Below, piece after piece: positions 56,733 to 64,000 of a DNA stretch of 64,000 bases. The number at the start of each line of letters is the position of its first letter. Positions within the stretch are counted from its first letter, which is position 1. The position numbers were made by a program, and so were the translations under genes. Under the pieces are notes generated by a model. The model was not told where the DNA came from. It ran no database searches and worked only from the letters and a program-made list of their open reading frames with translations. This stretch comes from Spirochaetota bacterium (GTDB lineage: Bacteria > Spirochaetota > Spirochaetia > Treponematales > Rectinemataceae). Location: positions 202,729-266,728 of the forward strand of contig JAJUIB010000001.1 in assembly GCA_029265615.1 (NCBI GenBank). Direction: 5' to 3'.

Positions 56733-59700
56733 TCAAAACCTGAGTCTCCAAGTGAGACTTAGGCTCTGATCGCTGATGTAGAGATTCTCAAAGCTCGATG
56801 CCGTCGGGGTGACGCTCCAGGTCAGAAGACCAAAGGGGGTGTCGAATTCGAGGCCGAACTCGGAGTCTAAACGCAAAGGTCCTGAGGGGACAAGAGGGTC
56901 TGGTTCGCGGAGCCTGAGGGCGCCGTGGGCGAAAATCGATTCGCCCAGGTACTTGCCTGCATAGAGCTCCGTTTCGTCGAAATAGGAGGCAAAACTGCCG
57001 GCCTGGGTGGAAGGATCGACGCGGGCAACATCGAGGAGCCAGCGCTGCACCACCTGGCTCCGAAGCGAAAAAATGTCGAGGCCGAGGGCCGAACGGACAC
57101 GGGATTCGAAGGCCTTGGTGGCGTTGAGCTGGGGGAGGAGTTCGGAACTCGCGATAAGCGCCTTCCGCACATCGATGCCTCCCGTCTCGGATACGCCAAG
57201 AAGGCTTTCGCCGAGAAGAGCGGCTATCTCCGCCTCGCTCATGGGCGGATCGGATGCAAGGCGGGGCTTAAAGTCGATAATATCCGCGTTATCCGCACGG
57301 AGCGTCACCAGCACAGGCCCCGCATCGTTGCGTTCGCGGCGCTCGGCATAGAGCGTCACGAGGGGGGCAAAGCGATTTTCGTTCTCGTTGAACAGGATTT
57401 TTGCAGTTTTTAGAAAGAAATTGCGCTGGATGTAAAAAACATCGCCGCCGCGGAGGTTGGCCACACCCTTGAGCCTGAGCGCCCCCGTTGTCTGGTCATA
57501 CCCCACGTCTATCCTACTCGAAGGCTCGGCGTAGCCTGAGACGATGGGCAGCTCCGCGCTCGGAAAAAGCACGCGCACACCCCTTCCTATGCCGATTCCG
57601 AGATCGAGATCCAGGTATGCCTCCGGCGTGGGCATCGCGCCCTCGGGCTGGAATAGGCCTGGATTGATGACGATGTCCGCGCGTTCGAGTCTGAGGTCAC
57701 CAGAGAGCCGCGCCACTGCGTCGCGCAACGCAAAATCGAGATTCGCGTAGGCCGAGCCTTTCGCAAAGATGCCGAGGATTCTCGCCTCGAGCGGAAGCGG
57801 ATAGCCGTTGACCGCGCGGAGCGAGGCGGTCACCTCGGCGGGCACCCAGCCGTCAAGGAGGAGTTCGGCGCGGAGCGTTGCCCGTCCCGTTCCCACCGGC
57901 ACAAGCGGGGCCAGCGCGTGGAAGCGCTTGCCGTCGGCGACAAGGGGAAAGGTCACCGGGCCTATGGGGCTCGCAATCCACTCCGAGAGGGTAACAATGA
58001 GCCCCGAAAGGCTAAGCGAACCCGACAATTCAGGATCGGTAAAGCTGCCACTGACCGCGAGGTTGCCTGCGAGCTCGCCCGCATCGATGCGGAACGGAAG
58101 CGGCCCCACCAACCCGAGGATGCCTGGAATATCAAGGTGGATACCTTCGAGGGCCGCTTCGAGCCTGCCTCCCGCACTCCTCCCCTGGGCGGAAAAACGA
58201 ATTGGGAAAGGCTCGCGCGCAAGCGCGAAAAATCTGCCGTCGGCCCGTAGCGTCAGAGCAAGTTCGCCCGAACCACCATCAAAGGAGAGCCAGTCGGGAC
58301 GCGACTCGAAGACAAAAGGCCAGCGCGCACGGCTCATGTCCCGATAGCGAAAATCAGTAACACTCCCTTCGATCCGGTAGTTGCCGGCAAAAAGCGGAGC
58401 CTCACCCTCCTCGCGCTGCCCGAGCGCTTCGCCGCGCGCCGTGAGCGAGAATGAAAGCGGCGCCTCGGCCCCGAGCGTACGGAATCGCGCCCTAAGCGTG
58501 GCCGCGAGGCTTCGCGTGTCGAAACTCGCCGCAATCCCTCCCGCCTCGAGGCCACGCCATGCGATGCGGCCCGAATCGAGGGCGAGCTCGCCAGACTCAT
58601 AACGCCCGGCAAGCGAAAGTTCAAGGCTCTCGTCGGCAAGCTTCCCCTCGGCAAGGCTCGCCGAAAACCGTAGCCGCGGCGAAGCGATGCTCCCCTCAAG
58701 GGATGCGCTCCCATCAACGCGGCCTGAAAGCTGACCTAGGCCCGCAATCGGGCCTTTAACAAAGCGTCCCAGGGGGGAGCCAAAAACGGTAAGCCGCGCC
58801 GAAACTTTGTCGTCCCTAAGAGCGGCAACCAGCGTATATCGCTCGCCCCGCGGTTCTCCCGCCGCGGCCTCCGCACCGGCGCTCGCAGGCGGATTCTCGG
58901 GCGAAAGGCCCAAAGACAAAACATCTGATGCGCTCGCCTCTGGCGGAGCAGTTTCGCGCATCACCGCCACGGGGGGCTTAGACGCCTGCGCGTCGCTCCG
59001 AAGCCGAACGTCCTGTAAAGATGCGAGCGCAAGCTCGACCGAGATCGCCGGTGGGTGTGCACCAAGTTCATAGGAAAGACGGCCAGTCCCCGTCAGGTTC
59101 GAAAAAGAATCGGCAAGCGCCACGAGAGGAAGCTCCCCGCCCTGGGGTCCCAAGCGCCCTGCGAGCCGCAGGCGCGGGATCTCGATTGCCGCGGGGCTTA
59201 TGGATCCCGCTTGAAGCGCTCGCGCTTCAAGCGCGGCGACAAGGAGGCTCCAGTCCTCGGGATCCTTGTACCTGCCGTCGAGCTCAAAGCTCAGGCTTAA
59301 AGGGCAGGCCGTCAAGGGCAGAGGAAGCTCACGCGCCCGCGCCGCAAGATAGGTGGTGCTCCCCAAAAACCGGGCTCGTAGCTCAAGGCCATAATCGCCC
59401 TGAATAAAGAGGGCATCCGCGGCATAGCTCCCCGAGACAGCGTACGAGGCCTCCCCGACGCCGAGAAGCGCAGAAAACCCAAGGCGCCCCGCTTCGGAGA
59501 AAGCCAAGGAACCGGAGAGCTCCACCTCCTCGCCGGAAACCGAAATCGTTGCTTTTTTGAGCTCGAGGCCCTGCTCGCTACCCGAAAGGCTTAAAACCGC
59601 GTGCAGGGCCGGTTCACCAGCAAAGGACAGCGAAAATCCGTTGGTCGCATAGGAAATTCGCCGCAAGTCGCTCTGCGCGTAGAGCTCACCTTGGAGGCGG

Positions 59701-61283
59701 AGCTTCGCAAGGCCTTCCGCGACGGCCTCCGAGGTAAAAATAGACAGGATGCCGCGAAACGGTGCAAGCTCAAGCGCTTCAAGGCCGAGCGCAAGTTCGA
59801 GAATAGCCGGAGATCCGGATGAAAGGCTTCCCTCGATCCGTATCCGCGAGGATGCGGCGGCCGTCGCCTCGCCTGAGAAGGCCGTCACCGCCCCCGCTCT
59901 GCCTGCTGTCTCCTCAGGCAGAGCCGCTTCGGGCGGGCGGAGCGAAAGCGCAAAGCCTGAGCCCGAGGCGTCGAAGGAGGCATCGATCGCCAAATCTCTG
60001 CATTCAAGCCCGGCAACCTCGACACGGTCGGCGTACGCCGCATAGTGTCCCGAGCCGCCTAAGAGCTTAAGCGTGGCATGGAGGGGAAGGCGGCCTTCCC
60101 AAAACGCGAGCGAGCATTCAAGCGTCCCATCGGGCGCAAGCTCGTGAATTCCGAAGGATCCGCGATACGACACCGATCCATAGACCGTGTCGATGCGGGC
60201 GTTCCGTAGTTCGACGCGCTCAACGTCGCCTGAGGCGGAAACAGCGACACGCTCAAGCCCCGCGATGCCAAAGCCCGTAGCGCCACTAGAAAGATCGACG
60301 TCATAGCGCGCCCCTGCGATGTTGAAGGAGGGAAGCTCGAAGGCCATCGTCCCCGAAATCGGGATGTCGAGGTAGGATGCATACCGGGCGATCGCTCCTC
60401 GAAGACGGAGGCTCCGTCGCGGCACGAACTCCTCCATCACAAGCGATGCGCTAAGGTCACCCGAGCGCGTGTCGAAGCGCGCAAATGCATCGATTGGCGC
60501 CTTGTCTTCGATCTTGCGGAGTTCGGCGACCCTATCGGCGTAGGCGAACTCGAAACGTTGTGACGAAAGCGCAAACTCCGCGGTTTCTGCCGCAAGCCGC
60601 ACCATGAGCCGCGCGCGGGAAAAATCCCGGGCAAGGCGGCCTTCTATGGCGAGGGGCACCGTGAGACCTTCGCGGGGCCTCCCTCCATCGCTATTGATCA
60701 GCGCATGCAGGCGCCCCTCAAGCGAAAGCTCAGCCTCCGCCATGCCGCCGCCGACACGGAAGGATCTCAGTTCGGCGCGTAGGGTGAACGGTGCAAAGCC
60801 CGACAGCTCAAGATCGACATCGCTCCCCGAGATCGCAAAACGGGGCAGTTCAGGCGTGGGCGCAGGCCCCGCGCCCGAAAAGCGGCGCGCAAGCGTGGCG
60901 AAATGCGCAAGGGCCTCGGGAGAAAGCCGACCCTTAAGCCGCGACACCGCAAGCTCCGAGATGGCAAGTTCGCCTTTGCCGCGGACGAGCGCCGCAAGGT
61001 CATACGACAGGAACACGCGATCGGCCTCGAAGATCGGCCGCCCCCGGCGGTCCGCGACCACGACACGACGAAGCGAAATGCCCCTGAGCACGGAGGGACT
61101 CATAGCTCCGAACGACAGTCGCAGCCCCGTATCGCGTTCGATCGCGGCAAGAACCGAACTCGCTGCCGCCGACAAACCCGCACGGAGCCGTTTTTCCGCA
61201 AGAGGGGCGAAGAGAAGCACGGCCAGGCCGATAAGGACTATCGCGCCAGAGACCGCAGGATGTGCGCGCCGGGCCATGAACAT
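56733..61283 (-). CDS. tamB: TamB-family (DUF490) inner-membrane translocation/assembly protein, 1516 aa
   Basis: TamB-like proteins are anchored in the inner membrane by an N-terminal helix (GAIVLIGLAVLLFAPLA) and form a long beta-taco groove across the periplasm that contributes to outer-membrane protein or lipid transport. Here the helix is followed by very long amphipathic beta-repeat sequence of AsmA type. The C-terminal DUF490 signature is visible: the GGDVFYIQRNFFLKTAKILFNENENRFAPLVTLYAERR block, DNADIIDFKPRLASDPPMSEAEIAALL, and the terminal strand LSLTWRLRF. It lies 17 bases before bamA, giving a tamB-bamA pairing as in other spirochaetes. GAGGAG lies upstream of ATG 61283; ATG 61277 is an alternative. 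Confidence 0.93.
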   Translation of the reverse strand: MFMARRAHPAVSGAIVLIGLAVLLFAPLAEKRLRAGLSAAASSVLAAIERDTGLRLSFGAMSPSVLRGISLRRVVVADRRGRPIFEADRVFLSYDLAALVRGKGELAISELAVSRLKGRLSPEALAHFATLARRFSGAGPAPTPELPRFAISGSDVDLELSGFAPFTLRAELRSFRVGGGMAEAELSLEGRLHALINSDGGRPREGLTVPLAIEGRLARDFSRARLMVRLAAETAEFALSSQRFEFAYADRVAELRKIEDKAPIDAFARFDTRSGDLSASLVMEEFVPRRSLRLRGAIARYASYLDIPISGTMAFELPSFNIAGARYDVDLSSGATGFGIAGLERVAVSASGDVERVELRNARIDTVYGSVSYRGSFGIHELAPDGTLECSLAFWEGRLPLHATLKLLGGSGHYAAYADRVEVAGLECRDLAIDASFDASGSGFALSLRPPEAALPEETAGRAGAVTAFSGEATAAASSRIRIEGSLSSGSPAILELALGLEALELAPFRGILSIFTSEAVAEGLAKLRLQGELYAQSDLRRISYATNGFSLSFAGEPALHAVLSLSGSEQGLELKKATISVSGEEVELSGSLAFSEAGRLGFSALLGVGEASYAVSGSYAADALFIQGDYGLELRARFLGSTTYLAARARELPLPLTACPLSLSFELDGRYKDPEDWSLLVAALEARALQAGSISPAAIEIPRLRLAGRLGPQGGELPLVALADSFSNLTGTGRLSYELGAHPPAISVELALASLQDVRLRSDAQASKPPVAVMRETAPPEASASDVLSLGLSPENPPASAGAEAAAGEPRGERYTLVAALRDDKVSARLTVFGSPLGRFVKGPIAGLGQLSGRVDGSASLEGSIASPRLRFSASLAEGKLADESLELSLAGRYESGELALDSGRIAWRGLEAGGIAASFDTRSLAATLRARFRTLGAEAPLSFSLTARGEALGQREEGEAPLFAGNYRIEGSVTDFRYRDMSRARWPFVFESRPDWLSFDGGSGELALTLRADGRFFALAREPFPIRFSAQGRSAGGRLEAALEGIHLDIPGILGLVGPLPFRIDAGELAGNLAVSGSFTDPELSGSLSLSGLIVTLSEWIASPIGPVTFPLVADGKRFHALAPLVPVGTGRATLRAELLLDGWVPAEVTASLRAVNGYPLPLEARILGIFAKGSAYANLDFALRDAVARLSGDLRLERADIVINPGLFQPEGAMPTPEAYLDLDLGIGIGRGVRVLFPSAELPIVSGYAEPSSRIDVGYDQTTGALRLKGVANLRGGDVFYIQRNFFLKTAKILFNENENRFAPLVTLYAERRERNDAGPVLVTLRADNADIIDFKPRLASDPPMSEAEIAALLGESLLGVSETGGIDVRKALIASSELLPQLNATKAFESRVRSALGLDIFSLRSQVVQRWLLDVARVDPSTQAGSFASYFDETELYAGKYLGESIFAHGALRLREPDPLVPSGPLRLDSEFGLEFDTPFGLLTWSVTPTASSFENLYISDQSLSLTWRLRF

Positions 61284-61332
61284 CTACCACCGACTCCTCG
61301 CTCTACGATACCACGGAGGACATTCCCTCGTC

Positions 61333-61362
61333 TTGCCCTTGCGAGCATCCCTTGGGTATGCT
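61333..61362 (+). promoter_or_regulatory. Promoter of tmk (leaderless layout)
   Basis: TTGCCC (61333-61338), an 18-base spacer and TATGCT (61357-61362) are followed after 8 bases by ATG 61371 without a ribosome binding site. Confidence 0.55.
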
Positions 61363-61370
61363 CGTCCCTC

Positions 61371-62015
61371 ATGGAAACATGCGCAACGCCGACGCTCCGC
61401 CGTTTTATCGTCCTTGAAGGACTCGACGGCGCGGGAACCACCACCCAGCTCCGCCGCCTCGACGAGGCGCTCGGCCAAACGGGTATCGCGCACTGGGCAA
61501 CCTATGAGCCGACCTCCCTCCCGACTGGCCGCTTTGTTCGGCAGGTGCTCAAGGGCGAGGTAGACGCGAGGCCCGAAACCCTCGCACGGCTCTACTCCGC
61601 GGACCGCCACGAACATCTCTACGGCCCAGGCGGCATACTCGAACGCTTGGGCCGCGGCGAGACGGTCATATCGGACCGCTATCTCTTTTCGAGTCTCGCC
61701 TACCAGGGCCTGACCTGCGGCCCCGCCCTGCCGAGGCTCCTCAACGCCGACTTCCCTCTTCCCGAGCTCCTCCTCTATTTCGACCTGGATGTCGAGCTCT
61801 CCATGGCCCGCGTCGAGCGACGGGGCGAGCGGGACATCTTTGAGCACCGCGCCTTTCAGGAACGTGTGCGGAAGGCCTACGAAGAGGTTCTCGCCGAATA
61901 CGCGCGCTCCCCTCTCACGATCGTCCGCATCGACGCATCACAATCCGTCGACGAGGTGTGGGCACAGGTCGCGGCGGCTGTGGGCCAGGCCCTCGGCGCG
62001 TCGCTTTCGGCATAG
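61371..62015 (+). CDS. tmk: Thymidylate kinase, 214 aa
   Basis: Tmk phosphorylates dTMP to dTDP. The P-loop is EGLDGAGTTTQ (residues 16-26), followed by a YEPTSLPTGRFVRQ loop, ISDRYLFSSLAYQG (DRY motif) and a LID region (RGERDIFEHRAFQERV). The frame is open upstream into tamB, but ATG 61371 gives the family N-terminus and is positioned by the promoter. The length is normal. It is divergent from tamB, and the small membrane protein gene follows after 48 bases. Confidence 0.94.
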   Translation: METCATPTLRRFIVLEGLDGAGTTTQLRRLDEALGQTGIAHWATYEPTSLPTGRFVRQVLKGEVDARPETLARLYSADRHEHLYGPGGILERLGRGETVISDRYLFSSLAYQGLTCGPALPRLLNADFPLPELLLYFDLDVELSMARVERRGERDIFEHRAFQERVRKAYEEVLAEYARSPLTIVRIDASQSVDEVWAQVAAAVGQALGASLSA

Positions 62016-62051
62016 AAACCGTTTTCCCGCAAAAAGGTTTCGAGTAGCGCC

Positions 62052-62057
62052 GATAAT
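62052..62057 (+). promoter_or_regulatory. Possible -10 element directly before the small membrane protein gene
   Basis: GATAAT lies 6 bases before ATG 62064. No convincing -35 is seen, and the gene has no ribosome binding site, so this may be another leaderless promoter. Confidence 0.35.
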
Positions 62058-62063
62058 AGGGCC

Positions 62064-62669
62064 ATGACGCGATCTAGGCGCCTCTATCTTGCCGTCTTCT
62101 TCCTCGTAGCCGCACTCGGCGCTGGCGCCTATACGGTCTACTACAAGGAGCAGTTCTACAAGCTCTACCACCAACATTACATCCAATACCCCGATGACGC
62201 GATCGAAAACATCTACTGGCTTGAACAGGCCAAGAAAGCGCCCTTCTGCAATCCACTCTACGCACTCGCGAAGATCGAAAACGAGCGGCAGTGGGAGCGC
62301 TACCGCTACCTCTTTGAGATGCACCTCTCGCTCAAGCTCATCGAACAACACCTGGTCCTTGGCTCGAAGTACGACAAACGCGTCGCCTATTTCTATAATG
62401 CACCATGGAAAGACCAGAACCTCGAAAGCCTGAAAATTGCCGAAAGCGCCTATCGCGCCGCCCTCGCCTACTGGAAAGAGGCGAAAGACCTCGCCGCAAA
62501 GGCAATGACGATGCGCTTTGTCCAGCTCGACGAGGTACAGTATTGGATTGACGAGGCCTACCGCATCAGCGAAGGAACTCTCGACTATGCCGACATCATC
62601 GCCGACGAGCTTTCTCGTCTCGAGCGGGTTCGGGCGGCTTTTGAAAAAATGGATGGCGGACGCTACTAG
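62064..62669 (+). CDS. Small single-pass membrane protein of unknown function, 201 aa
   Basis: An N-terminal anchor (YLAVFFLVAALGAGAYTVYY, residues 8-27) precedes an all-alpha domain rich in aromatic residues (QFYKLYHQHYIQYPDDAIENIYWLEQAKK-type blocks). It contains an SLKIAESAYRAALAYWKEAKDLAAKA helix that resembles a TPR-type hairpin. I do not recognise a family. No ribosome binding site is visible, but a GATAAT lies 6 bases upstream. It follows tmk by 48 bases in the same direction and ends 19 bases from the convergent queA. Confidence 0.75.
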   Translation: MTRSRRLYLAVFFLVAALGAGAYTVYYKEQFYKLYHQHYIQYPDDAIENIYWLEQAKKAPFCNPLYALAKIENERQWERYRYLFEMHLSLKLIEQHLVLGSKYDKRVAYFYNAPWKDQNLESLKIAESAYRAALAYWKEAKDLAAKAMTMRFVQLDEVQYWIDEAYRISEGTLDYADIIADELSRLERVRAAFEKMDGGRY

Positions 62670-62688
62670 GAACTGCCTGACGCAGCCG

Positions 62689-63741
62689 CTAGCGGATCAA
62701 CATTGCGTCGCCGTAGCTGAAAAAGCGGTAGCGGGCGCGCACCGCCTCCTCGTAGGCAGCGAGGATTCGCTCGCGACCTGCAAAGGCGGCGACAAGCATG
62801 AGGAGGGTGGACTTAGGGGTGTGGAAGTTTGTAAAAAGCCGATCCACCACCTTGAAACGGTACCCGGGGTAGATAAAGATGCGTGTGCTTCCTGGGCCGG
62901 CGCAAAGGCCTGCGGGGCCGTTCTCACCCTCTTTGCGCCAGGCTGATTCCAGCGTGCGCACGCTCGTCGTACCGACGGCGAGTATGGGGCGCCCTTCGGC
63001 CTTGGCCCGCATGACCGCCTGTACCGTCGCCTGAGGCACCGTGTATTCCTCTTCGTGCATGGCGTGCGCTTCGACCTCTTCGGAACGGACCGGCAGAAAG
63101 GTACCAAGGCCAACATGGAGCGTGACAAAGGCGCGCTCCACGCCGCGTTCGTCAAGCGCGGCGAGGAGCTCCTCGGTAAAATGCAAGCCGGCCGTCGGAC
63201 AGGCGGCGGAGCCAGATTCCCGCGCGTAAACCGTCTGATAGCGCTCCGCGTCGGCTGGCGCATCCTCGCGCCGGATGTAGGGAGGGAGCGGGATATGCCC
63301 CACCCGCTCGAGCCATGATTCGTCGATGGGAGGATAAAAGCGTATGAGACGCGTTTCGTCGCGCCCTCCCTCCGCAGAAGCCCCGACGATTTCCGCTTCG
63401 ACACCTTCGGGGAAACGGTATCGCCTCCCGGGCTTCTGCCGCTTCATCTTGGTGCAGGACGCCTCCCAGAGTTCCACGCCCTGGCGGCGCAGCAGGAGAA
63501 ATTCCACGCGGGCGCCTGTGTCGACGGCCTCGCCGTAGATGCGCGCCTTCCGGACCCGCGAGTCATTGAACACCATGAGCGTGCCCGGCTCGACGTATCG
63601 CGCAAGTTCGCGCACGAGCGCATGTTCGGCGCGGCCGGTTGCGCGGTCAAGCACGAGGAGCCGAGACTCGCCGCGGCGCTCTGCCGGGAACTGGGCTATG
63701 AGCTCCTCGGGAAGCTCAAAAGAGAAGTCGTCCGTCTTCAC
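62689..63741 (-). CDS. queA: S-adenosylmethionine:tRNA ribosyltransferase-isomerase, 350 aa
   Basis: QueA transfers the ribosyl part of SAM to preQ1-modified tRNA to form epoxyqueuosine, the step after Tgt. Signatures are [24 protein letters not shown] at the start, [57 protein letters not shown] and [18 protein letters not shown]. In the core block the usual Ala before PTAGLHF is Cys ([10 protein letters not shown]). The start overlaps the end of ruvB by 26 bases, giving a ruvB-queA unit. The length is normal. Confidence 0.96.
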   Translation of the reverse strand: MKTDDFSFELPEELIAQFPAERRGESRLLVLDRATGRAEHALVRELARYVEPGTLMVFNDSRVRKARIYGEAVDTGARVEFLLLRRQGVELWEASCTKMKRQKPGRRYRFPEGVEAEIVGASAEGGRDETRLIRFYPPIDESWLERVGHIPLPPYIRREDAPADAERYQTVYARESGSAACPTAGLHFTEELLAALDERGVERAFVTLHVGLGTFLPVRSEEVEAHAMHEEEYTVPQATVQAVMRAKAEGRPILAVGTTSVRTLESAWRKEGENGPAGLCAGPGSTRIFIYPGYRFKVVDRLFTNFHTPKSTLLMLVAAFAGRERILAAYEEAVRARYRFFSYGDAMLIR

Positions 63742-64000
63742 GCGGGGGCTCCATGCCTAGATGTTTATACGCGGCGGGCAGGGCCACGCGGCCGCGGGGC
63801 GTGCGCGCGATAAGTCCCGCCTGGATGAGATAGGGTTCGCAATAGTCCTCTAGACTGTCAACACCCTCTCCGACCGTAATTGCGAGGGTCTCGGCGCCAA
63901 CCGGCCCCCCGCCGTAGATGCTCACGATTGCGCGGAGGATGTCCCGGTCGAGGCGCTCAAGACCAAGAGCGTCAACCTCGAGGCGGGACAACCCCTCCTC
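63716..64000 (-). CDS. ruvB: Holliday junction DNA helicase RuvB (C-terminal 94 residues only)
   Basis: Only the end of RuvB is present; the gene continues beyond base 64000. The visible part is the winged-helix DNA-binding domain: [66 protein letters not shown], which is diagnostic. RuvB is the AAA+ motor of the RuvABC branch-migration complex. The C-terminal 12 residues beyond the usual end are short and basic/acidic. Its stop lies inside queA. Confidence 0.95.
   Translation of the reverse strand, partial: EEGLSRLEVDALGLERLDRDILRAIVSIYGGGPVGAETLAITVGEGVDSLEDYCEPYLIQAGLIARTPRGRVALPAAYKHLGMEPPREDGRLLF

Noticed and set aside
1..64000. CRISPR array, insertion sequence, prophage or tRNA cluster
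   Set aside because: No spaced direct repeats, transposase, integrase or cloverleaf sequence was seen. All tandem repeats found are inside genes and in frame.

Overview
The window reads as a core chromosomal segment of a high-G+C, Gram-negative-type (diderm) spirochaete, probably in the Treponema/Spirochaeta group. Three things support this. First, GreA carries a very long N-terminal extension of the kind I know from treponemes. Second, the order tmk - tamB - bamA - ompH - mutS - comF - (rimP) - nusA - infB - rbfA - truB - rpsO - pnp - tgt matches, from memory, the order in Borrelia. Third, there are many secreted TPR/HEAT proteins and lipoproteins together with an outer-membrane assembly cluster. 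I see no tRNA or rRNA gene, CRISPR array, insertion sequence or prophage. Coding density is very high and no gap without a gene exceeds 300 bases.

Layout. At 1-3.1 kb a partial NtrC-type response regulator is divergent from an AmmeMemoRadiSam B/A pair, followed by a FemAB-like acyltransferase. At 3.2-10.6 kb are metG, a secreted protein with a duplicated domain and a 1341-residue beta-barrel-like protein. At 10.7-14.2 kb a plus-strand operon encodes a voltage-sensor-like membrane receptor, a YlxP/DUF503 protein and two lipoproteins. Then come dinB with an M28-like polytopic membrane protein (minus strand), a spirochaetal cytosolic protein with HATPase-like motifs, and ppdK with a histone-H1-like tail (plus strand). 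At 22.2-26.6 kb a minus-strand envelope TPR cluster ends in dtd, followed by rpe. At 26.7-32.5 kb a plus-strand set encodes a TPR protein, the GreA fusion and a vWA-FHA-like membrane protein.

From about 49.4 kb down to 32.6 kb, 15 minus-strand genes run almost without gaps: rimP-nusA-infB-rbfA-truB-ribF-rpsO-pnp-M16 peptidase-dut-lptF-lptG-tgt-NlpC/P60-HEAT protein. This joins translation, transcription and RNA decay to envelope biogenesis. A strong promoter with an intrinsic terminator just before rimP suggests attenuation control. At 49.5-53.5 kb are comF, mutS and a divergent STAS protein. At 53.6-61.3 kb is the outer-membrane assembly operon tamB-bamA-ompH. The right end holds tmk with a small membrane protein and, on the minus strand, ruvB (partial) overlapping queA. 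With tgt, queA gives two steps of queuosine tRNA modification.

The most notable signals outside ordinary gene calls are these: a recurring promoter layout with the -10 box only 6-9 bases before an SD-less start codon (leaderless mRNAs) at eight loci; a 15-bp tandem repeat that multiplies the lptG start codon; a G8 tract inside a promoter spacer; a lysine/alanine-rich repeated tail on PPDK; a zinc-ribbon tail on NusA; and a voltage-sensor domain attached to a receptor-like rather than channel-like body. Promoter and terminator calls were made by eye against consensus.
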